Assembly: GCA_046233135.1 (NCBI GenBank)
Contig: JBJXHN010000006.1
Location: 62,001-126,000 of the forward strand
Length of the DNA stretch: 64,000 nucleotides
Source: JBJXHN01 sp046233135
GTDB taxonomy: Bacteria; Pseudomonadota; Alphaproteobacteria; Rhodospirillales; Rhodospirillaceae
Reading direction: 5' to 3'
In this document: in pieces, positions 36,401-45,400 of the stretch
Position numbering within the stretch: position 1 is the stretch's first letter
Layout of the letters: every line of letters begins with the position of its first letter
The notes under the pieces: model-generated
Databases searched by the model: none
What the model was told of the DNA's origin: nothing
What the model saw: the letters and a program-made list of their open reading frames with translations, nothing else
Program-made: the position numbers and the translations under genes

Positions 36401-39400
36401 CGCCCAGGTCCGGCCCGTCTTCCGGGGCAAAGATCACGTCCATCGGCGCACCGGTCATCATGCCGGCGATGTCACTGGCCCGGGTGCCGGACGCCGTGCA
36501 CAGACCGGCCAGCCGGCCCTTGGTCCGTAAGGTTTCGGCAATGCGCTTGGCCCTGGGGCCGGCCCCGATCACCAGGATGCGGCCACCCGGATCGGCATTC
36601 GGATTGGCCTGCTCCAGCCACAGGGGGGCGGAAGGGTCGATCCGGGTGTCGTCCAGTTCGGCATCGGCCGCAACATGGGCGTTGCTGTCGATCGTGGCGG
36701 TGGATTGAGGCGGCGGGACGATGCGTAGGAAGCGCAGTCCCCGGAAGGTCGCGATCACCCGGCTGTCGCGGACATCGGCGACGCGCACCGTGGCGGTCAC
36801 CCCTTCCGTCCCGCTTTCATAAACGGCATGGGCGACCACGTCGGCGGGCATGGGGCCGGTAATCTCGATCGCATCGCAGCCGGCGGGCACCAGACCCGGT
36901 TCGGTCAGGGCGAGGCTGGTCAGGGCATCCAGCAGGGCGGGATCCAGGGGCAGGCTTTCCCGTTCATCGGCGGTCATCCGCGACCGCGCCCAGGCCAGCC
37001 GTTCGCCGTCGCCCTGGGCAACCCGGGTCAGGCAATGCCAGCGGGGGCTGACCGCGACCGGCCCGTCGGCGGACGGTGCGGCAACGGCTTCCGGTGTGGC
37101 GCAGCGGCCGGCGATCTCGGCGATCGTCAGGGGCGCCGGGGCGTCCCGGGTGCCGTCGGCCGCAGGGTCCAGGCGGGCTTCGGCGAACGTGCGCCAGTCG
37201 CCGTCCAGCGTACGGCCACGCAGGCGCACCCGGCCGCCGGCGTCCAGGCCCAGGGTCACGGTACCCGGGTGTAGCTCGGCGGGGCGCAGCGGCCGCGACC
37301 AGCGCAGGGCCTTCAGGCGGACAGGCCCCAGGGCGGCGGTCGCCAGGGCAGGCAGGGCCATGCCGACCAGGGTCGGTTCACCGTCCAGCCGGTGCTCGGC
37401 CACCGGCCAGAAGTCCGGGGCGTGGACATCGAGCGGGTGGAAGGTGCCCTCGGCGGTGATCACCGGGGCGCCGAGCAGACGATGGGCGGCCGGCGCGGGT
37501 GCCCGCTCCGGGCCGTCCGCTCGGACAGGGGAGGCGGCGGCGGCCAGATCCGGCATCAGGCGGCGGCGGGCCAGCGCCGGTCCGGGCAGGTGGGCACGGC
37601 CGGTGCGGCGGTCATCGGCGGGCCAGACCAGCGCATCGCCGGCGATGAAGGCGCGGGCGGCGGCCAGTGCCGCTTCCTCGCCGGGGCCGATGGCGGAGAC
37701 CTGACCGTTGCTTTGCCGGCCGGTCGCCTGACCGGTCATCACCAGATCCCCGGCAGCCTCCGGCGCGGCGGCATAGGTGGCCAGCCTGGCCATCAGGTCG
37801 CCCCTGTCGCGCACGGCCGTGGCCAGACGGGCGGGCAAGGCGTCCCGGCCCTCGGCCAAAGTGCGGGCGATGTCGTCCAGGGACCATTCGGGATGGGCGC
37901 GCATGGACTTGACCACCCCGTCCGCATAGGGCCGCAGGGCTTCGGTATCGCTGGCGGACAGGCCGACGGCGAGCCACAGGCCGGAATCCATCCGGGGCGC
38001 CCGGCGGGCGGCGGCTTCCAGCACCACGTGGACGTTGATACCCGAAAGGCCGAAGGCGCTGACACCGGCGCGGCGCGGTCCGCCGTGGGCGGGCAGGGGC
38101 TCCAGCTTGCCGGGCACGGCGACGGGCGCGCGGTCGAAGGCGATCTTGGGGTTGGGGGCGGTAAAGTGTGGCTGCGGCGGTGCCCGGTCGTGGGCCAGGC
38201 AGAGGACGGCGCGGGCCAGGCCCAGCACGCCCGCCGCCCCGTCCAGGTGGCCGTAGTTGCCCTTGCCGGCGCCGATCCAGGCATGGCCGGGCTTGGCGTC
38301 GGTCCCGAAGGCGCGGCCCAGGCCGTCCACCTCGATGGGGTCACCAAGCGCGGTGCCGGTGCCGTGGGCTTCGATATAGGACAGGCTGGCCAGCGGGATA
38401 CCGCCGTCCGCCGCCGCCGAGCGGATCACCTCGGCCTGGGCCGCGGGATTGGGGGCGGCCATGCCGGTGGACGCTCCGTCCTGGTTGACGGCGCTGCCCA
38501 GGATCACGGCATGGATCGGATCGCCCTCGGCCAGGGCCTTGTCCAAGGGGCGCAGCAGCAGGGCCACGCCCCCTTCGCCCATGCCCGTGCCGTCGGCGCC
38601 GGCATCGAAGGCGCGGGTGCGGCCGGTGGAGGAATCGATGGTCAGCCGGTTGCCGATCCCGGGAACCGGGGCGACCACCTTGGATCCACCGACCAGCGCC
38701 CAGTCGCAATCCCCGGCCCGCAAGGCCCGGCAGGCGTGATGCACGGCGGCGAGCGAGGCGGAACAGGCGGTGTCTACCAGGCTGGCGGGACCGCGCCAGT
38801 CGTGCAGGAAGGACAGGCGGGTGGCCACGTTCGACGGCACGGTCAGGGCAAAGGCCTGCTCCACCTGCCCGGCCTCGACCGCCTGCATCACGGCAGAGCG
38901 CCAGACGCCGGGGCCGCTGGCGCCGACGAAGACGCCGACCCGGGCACCGTCCAGGGCGCTGCCGCCCCGGCCGCCGTCTTCCAGCGCCCGCAGGGCCACA
39001 TCCAGGAACAGCCGCTGTTCGGGGTCGATCAGCGTGGCGTCGGCCGGCGACAGGCGATAGCGGCGCGGATCGAAGCCCGCCACGTCGTCCAGATAGGCTC
39101 CTTCGCGGAACCGGGCCGGCACCGGCTGGCCCAGGGCGGCATATAGGGCGCGGGCATCGGCCTCGCGGCTGGCGGGCAGGGGGCGGACGAGATCGGCACC
39201 GCCGGACACGTCCCGCCAGACGTCCGCCAGGGTCTCCGCTCCCGGCAGCCGCACCGCCAGACCGACGATGGCCACGGCGGTCGAGGCGGCGTCCGGCCGC
39301 TTGGGCGCTGCGGGGGCCACCGGGGTGGGGGCGGCGGCTTCGGACGCAGGCGCGGGCATGGGGCTGGGTGTTGGCGTCATGGTCTCCATCACCCGCCGGG

Positions 39401-42400
39401 TCTGGTCGGCGATGGTGCCGGTGGCGAACAGGTCGGTGACGGTGAAGACGCCGGGCCAGCGGGCTTCCAGCTTCTGGTGCAGGCGGATCAGCAGCAGGGA
39501 GTTGCCGCCCACGCTGAAAAAGCCGTCGTCCGGGCCGGGCGCTGCGTCGGGTAGCAAGGAGGCCCAGATGGCGCGGATGTCCCGCTGCACGGCTTCTTCG
39601 GATAGGGCTGGTTGGGCAAGATGAGGCTGAGTCGGGGCAGGGGGCATGACAGGGTCCAATGGCGGGCCGGAAAGGGCCTTGCGGTCCAGCTTGCCGCTGG
39701 AGGTCAGGGGCAGGGCATCAAGGCGGAAGAACCGGGCCGGCACCATCGCCGGGGCCAGATGGGCCGTGGCATGGGTGGCCAGGGTGGCGGCCAGGGTGCT
39801 GCTGTCCACGGCGCCGCGCGGCAGCACGTAGGCATGCAGGTCGGTCAGGCCGTCGCGGGTGACAGCAATGACGGCGGCGCGGTCCACGGCCGGATGGGAT
39901 TCCAGGACCGCTTCCACCTCGCCCGGCTCGATGCGCTGGCCGCGCACCTTCACCTGCTGGTCGATGCGGCCCAGATAGTCGATCCGTCCGTCCGCCCGCC
40001 AGCGCCCCAGATCGCCGGAGCGGTAGAGAGTGCCGCTACCGCTGCCCGAAACGGGATCAGGGATGAAGCGCTCTGCGGTCAGGTCGGGGCGGCCGCGATA
40101 GCCGCGTGCCACCTGCACGCCGCCGATATGGATCTCGCCGGGAACACCGACGGGGACCGGGCGGCCGAGGGGGTCGAGGATCAGGATCCGGGTGTTGGCA
40201 ACGGGGATGCCGATGGGCACCACCGGGTCGTCATCCCACGGGGAACAGGGCTGCCAGGTGACGTCCACTGTCGCTTCGGTGGGGCCATAGAGATTGTGCA
40301 GCTCGGTGCCGTTGGTTGCATGCAGCAGGCGGTTGAAGCGGCGCACCAGGGCGACGTCCAGAGCCTCGCCGCTGACGAACACCCGACGCAGGCTGGCCAG
40401 CCCGGCGGTCGGGATCAGGCCGTCTTCCACATAGCTCAGGAAGGCCGCCAGCATCGACGGTACGAAGTGGGCGATGGTGACCCGGTGGCGGCCGATGAAG
40501 GCGGCCAGGGCCTGGGGATCCTTCTCCATCCCCGGGGGTGGCAAGGCCAGGGCGGCGCCGGCCCAGGACCACCAGAACAGTTCCCAGACCGAGACGTCGA
40601 AGGTCACCGGTGTTTTCTGCAGCACCACGTCGCCGTGGCCGATGGGGAAGCGGTCCTGCATCCACAGGATCCGGTTCAGCACCGAGCGGTGTTCCACCTC
40701 CACCCCCTTGGGCCGGCCGGTGGAGCCGGAGGTGAACAGAACGTAGGCGAGATCCCCCGGTGCCGCCGGGCAGGGGGCGGGAGCGGCGTCGCCCGTCGGG
40801 AGCTCGACGGAGTCCAGGTGCAGCAGCGGCGTGCCCGGGGCGAACAGGCCGGTGGTCTCGTCGCTCACCAGCACCAGAGGCGCCTTTAGGTCGTCCAGCA
40901 TTCCGGCGAGACGGGCGGCGGGCTGATCGGTGCCGAGCGGGGCATAGGCCGCTCCGGCCAGCAGGATGCCGTGGATGGCGTCCATCATCAGCGGCCCGCG
41001 CGGCAGGCACAGGGCCACCACCGATCCCGGACCGGCACCGGCGTCGCGCAACCGGGCGGCCAGGGCGGCCGACCGGGCGGCGAAGGTGCGGTAGTCCAGG
41101 GCGGGGCCGCCGTCGTGCAGCAGGGCCGGCCGCTCCGGCCCCTGCGCCACCTGATCCAGGAAGGGAGAGGGGATGGTGCGGTCGATGGCCAGCGGAGCGG
41201 CGGTGTCGTTGAAGCGGTCGACCACCAGGGTGCGTTCGGCGGGGGGCAGGATATCCAGGGCCTCGACGGGGCGGTCGGGCTCGGCCACCACCGCCCGGGC
41301 CAGGGCGTCAAGCCGGCCGGCCAAGCGGGCGGCGGTGTGGTCTTCGAACAGGTCGCGGCTGTATTCGATCTGGCAGAACAGCCGGCCGTCCTTCCGGCCG
41401 AAATGGAAGCTGAGGTCGAATTTGGCGTAGGGGAAGCCGATCGGCGCAGCGCTGGTTTCCAGCCCGGCCAGGGACGGCGGCGGCGGAGCGTCGTCCTGCC
41501 AGACCACCAGCACGTCGAACAGCGGATTGCGGCCGGGCAGGCGGGGGGCGTCCACCGCCTCCACCACCGCTTCGAAGGGGCACAGCTGGTCGTCGAAGGC
41601 TTGCAGGCACAGGGCCTTGGCATCGTCGAGCTGGGAGCGGAAGGACCGCGCGCCATCGACCCGGCCGCGCAGCACCAGGGTGTTGAGCAGGAAGCCGACG
41701 GTATCGGCCAGCTCCGGCCGCTCCCGGGGGGTGACTAGGGTGCCGAGCGCGATATCCGTCTGTCCGCTCAGGCGATGCAGCAGCACTTGCACCAGGGCGG
41801 TGGCCAGGGCCAGGGGCGGTACCCGCTGCTCGGTGATCAGGGCGGTAAGACGACGGTCATCCTCGGCGCTGAACGTGTGGTCGAGGAAGCCGCCCCGGAA
41901 AGCGCGGACGGCCGGCCGTCTGTGATCCGTGGGCAGCTCCAGGGGGGGCGGCAGGGGCGTCAGGCGGGCAGCCTGACGGGCAAGGATGGCCTGCCCCTCC
42001 GGCCCCGTGGCCTGGTCGCGCTGCCAGACCGCGACCTCTTCGAACTGGCGGGCGGGGGCCGGCGGCGGCGGGGGGCCTCCGGTTTCGGCGCCATAGAGCG
42101 CGGCGAGATCCCGCCAGAGGATCCCCACCGACCAGCCGTCGCACAGCGCATGATGCACCACCAGCATCACCCGCCAGTGCTCATCGGCCACCCGGGCCAC
42201 CACGGCGCGGGCACCGGCTTCGGTCTCCAGGCGGAAGGGCGCGACGATCTCGGCCTGAAGGGTGGCGTCCGCATCGGCCGTGGCACGGCCCCGCAGGTCG
42301 AGCATGCGGGGGCGCAGGCCGCCCGCTTCGGCCAGACGCTGGCGGAGGGATTGGTCGGGGGCGTCGATCACCCGTAGGCGCAGGGCATGGTGGCGCTGCT

Positions 42401-45400
42401 CCAGGGCGGTGAAAGCGCGCTCCAGGGCGGCGGTGTCCAGCGCGCCCCGCACGTCGAATGCCAGGGGCACGTTATAGGCGCCGGTGTCGGGATACAGGCG
42501 CTGCATCACCACCAGCCGCTCCTGCCCTAGCGAAAGGGGATAATCGGCCAGGGGCACCAGGCGGGGGACGGCGTCTTCGGCGGCCTTGCCGCCGGCGGCT
42601 GCGGGCGTTTCGGTGGTCAGCAGGGCGGCCATGCCGGCGACGGTGCGGGCAGCGAACAGCGCGCGCAGGGTCAGCCGCACGCCGGTGGCATCGGTCAGGC
42701 GGGCGGCGAGCTTCATCAGCATCAGCGAATGGCCGCCCAGCTGCATGAAGTCGCTGTCCCGGTCGATGCGGCTGCCGGGGAAGGCCTGCGCGAACAGGTC
42801 GGCCACCAGACGCTCGGCTTCCGAGGTCACGGGCACGGGGGCCATCACCGCCACCGGAGCGGCCTCGGCCATGCGGCGGGTCAAAGCCTTGCGGTCCACC
42901 TTGCCGTTGGTGTTGACCGGCAGGGTGTCCATGGGCACGAAACGGGCGGGCATCATGTAGGCCGGCAGCTGTTCGGCGATCCGGGCGCGCCAGGCGGATT
43001 CCGCCCCCGGATCGTCGGCCACCAGACAGGCGACGAGCAGCCGTTCGGCGCCTTCGCCGGTGATCACCACGGCAGCATCGTGGATGCCCGGATCACCGCG
43101 CAGGACGGTTTCGATGGCCGTCGTCTCGATACGGTGGCCCCTGATCTTGACCTGGCCGTCGCGGCGGCCACCGAATTCGAGGATACCGTCATGGCGCCAG
43201 CGGGCGAAATCACCGGTGCGGTAGACCCGCTCGCGGTCGCCCCAGGGCAGGGTGACGAAGGCCGCGTCGGTCAGGTCCGGGCGATTGGCGTAGCCCAGGG
43301 CCACACCATCGCCGGCGCAGACCAGCTCTCCCCACACGCCGACGGGCACGGGGGACAGCTCCGTATCCACCACCAGCACCCGGCTGTTGGCGATTGGACG
43401 GCCGATGGGAATGGCGTCGTCCAGATCGGCCTCGGTGATCAGGTGCGTGGTGGTCAGGCAGGTGTTTTCCGTCGGGCCATAGCCATTCACCAATTCGAGC
43501 TGCGGCAGGGCCTGCTTGACTCGGGCCACATGATTGGGGCTCAGCGTTTCGCCGCCGGTCATCAGGCGGCGCAAGGGCGCGAAGGCCTGCGGGCAGGCAT
43601 CGGTCACCCGGTTGAACAGGCCGGCGGTCAGCCACATCACCGTGGCCCCCACCCGGGCCAGAGTGGCGCCCAGGGTTTGCGGATCCAGCAGGTCCGAATC
43701 GTCGAGGATGGCCACCGTCGCGCCGTTGAGCAGAGCCCCCCAGATTTCCAGGGTCGCTGCATCGAAGCCCATCGGCGCCGCCTGGGGGATCACGTCGCCG
43801 GGACCCACCGGCAGGACATTCCGGTCGAAGGCCAGACGGGCCACGCCGCGATGGGGTACCACGACCCCCTTCGGTGTCCCGGTGGAGCCGGAGGTGAACA
43901 TGATATAGGCCGGCGCGCCGGCATCCACCGCCGGCGGCTGGAAGGGAGCGGCCGGGCTGGCGGCCTTGTCCGTGAGGTCGGCCCAGCGCAGCAGGGTCAG
44001 GTCGCTGCGCTCCAGATTTCCCAGGCGGCCGACGGCGGGGGCATCGGCCAGAACGATCCGGGCACCGGTGTCGTCCATCAACTGGCGGACGGTGGCCTTG
44101 GGCAGCTTGGAATCCAGCGGCAGATAGGCCGCGCCGATCTTCAGCACTGCGATCGTGGCGACTATCGCCGGCAGGCCACGGTCCATGGCCAGGGCCACGG
44201 TCGGATCGCCCAGGGCATGGGCAGCCAGCCTGGCGGCCAGATCCCCGGCCCGGCGGTCCAAGGTGGCGTAGGTGAGCACTTCGCCGTCCGGTGCGCGCAC
44301 GGCCGGCTGGTCGGCATGGCGGTCCACCGCGTCCCGCCACAGGACGGCAAGGGTACGGTCATCGGGATAGGGGCGGGTGGTCTGGTTGAAACCGTCGATA
44401 ACCCGCGCGCGCTCCTCGTCCGGCAGCAGGGACAGGGCGGACAAAGGGCATTCGGCATCAGCGGTGGCGGCGGTCTCGGTCAGGTGAAGCAGACGGGCGG
44501 CGAAGGCCCGGGCGTCTGCGTCGCCATACAGCCAGGAATCGTACTCGATGGTCAGCAGGGCGGTGCCGTCGGGCTGGCTGCTCCAGGCAAAGGACAGGTC
44601 GTATTTGTCCGCCCCGGTCTGCGGATCGAACCAGTCCCGCTGGCCGGTCATGCCTTCTTCGTAGATGGCCACGGCGTCGAACAGGGTGGTGGACGTGCCG
44701 CCTGTTGCGCGGGTCAGGATCTCGATCATGCGGCCCAGGGGAAAGGACTGGTGGGCCAGGGCGGCATTGACCGTCTTGCGGGTGGTTATCAGGTGATCGG
44801 ACAGGCTGCGGTTGACCGTGCCGGGCAGGCGCAGCGGCAGCACCTCCGCATAGCCGCCCACCAGGTCGGCCATTTCCGGGGTGGGGCGGCCGGCGAAGGG
44901 GGTGGCGACAGAGACATCCCGGCCGTCGCCCTTGGCGCGGGCGAGCAGCGTGGTGACCATGGCGACGAAAGCGACCGTCGGCGTGGTGCCGGCCCGGCCG
45001 GCAATTCGTCCCAGGGCATCGCAGGTGGCGGCCGGCACGTCGACCAGGATGCGGCGACCCCGGCGGTCGGCGGTCGGCGGTCGGCGGCCGAAGGTGCCAG
45101 GGGGCTCGCCCAGTTCCAGCCCTTCCAGAACCTTGGACCAATGGGCGTGCAGACGTTTCCCGTCCGGGCCGTCGAGGGCGGCGCGGGCCTGTCGGGCCTG
45201 CACCGCCGGAGTGGTGGTCAGGGCCGGCAGGGCGGGGTTGGTACCGGTTTCCTCGGCGGTCAGCAGGGCGCGAATGTCGCGGGTCAGCACCCCCACCGAC
45301 CAGCCGTCGATGACGATATGGTCGGCGACGATGAACAGGGTGTCTTCCGCACCGGGAGCGGCGCCCCGCAGCAGGAAGAAGCGGTAGAGGGGACCGGCCT

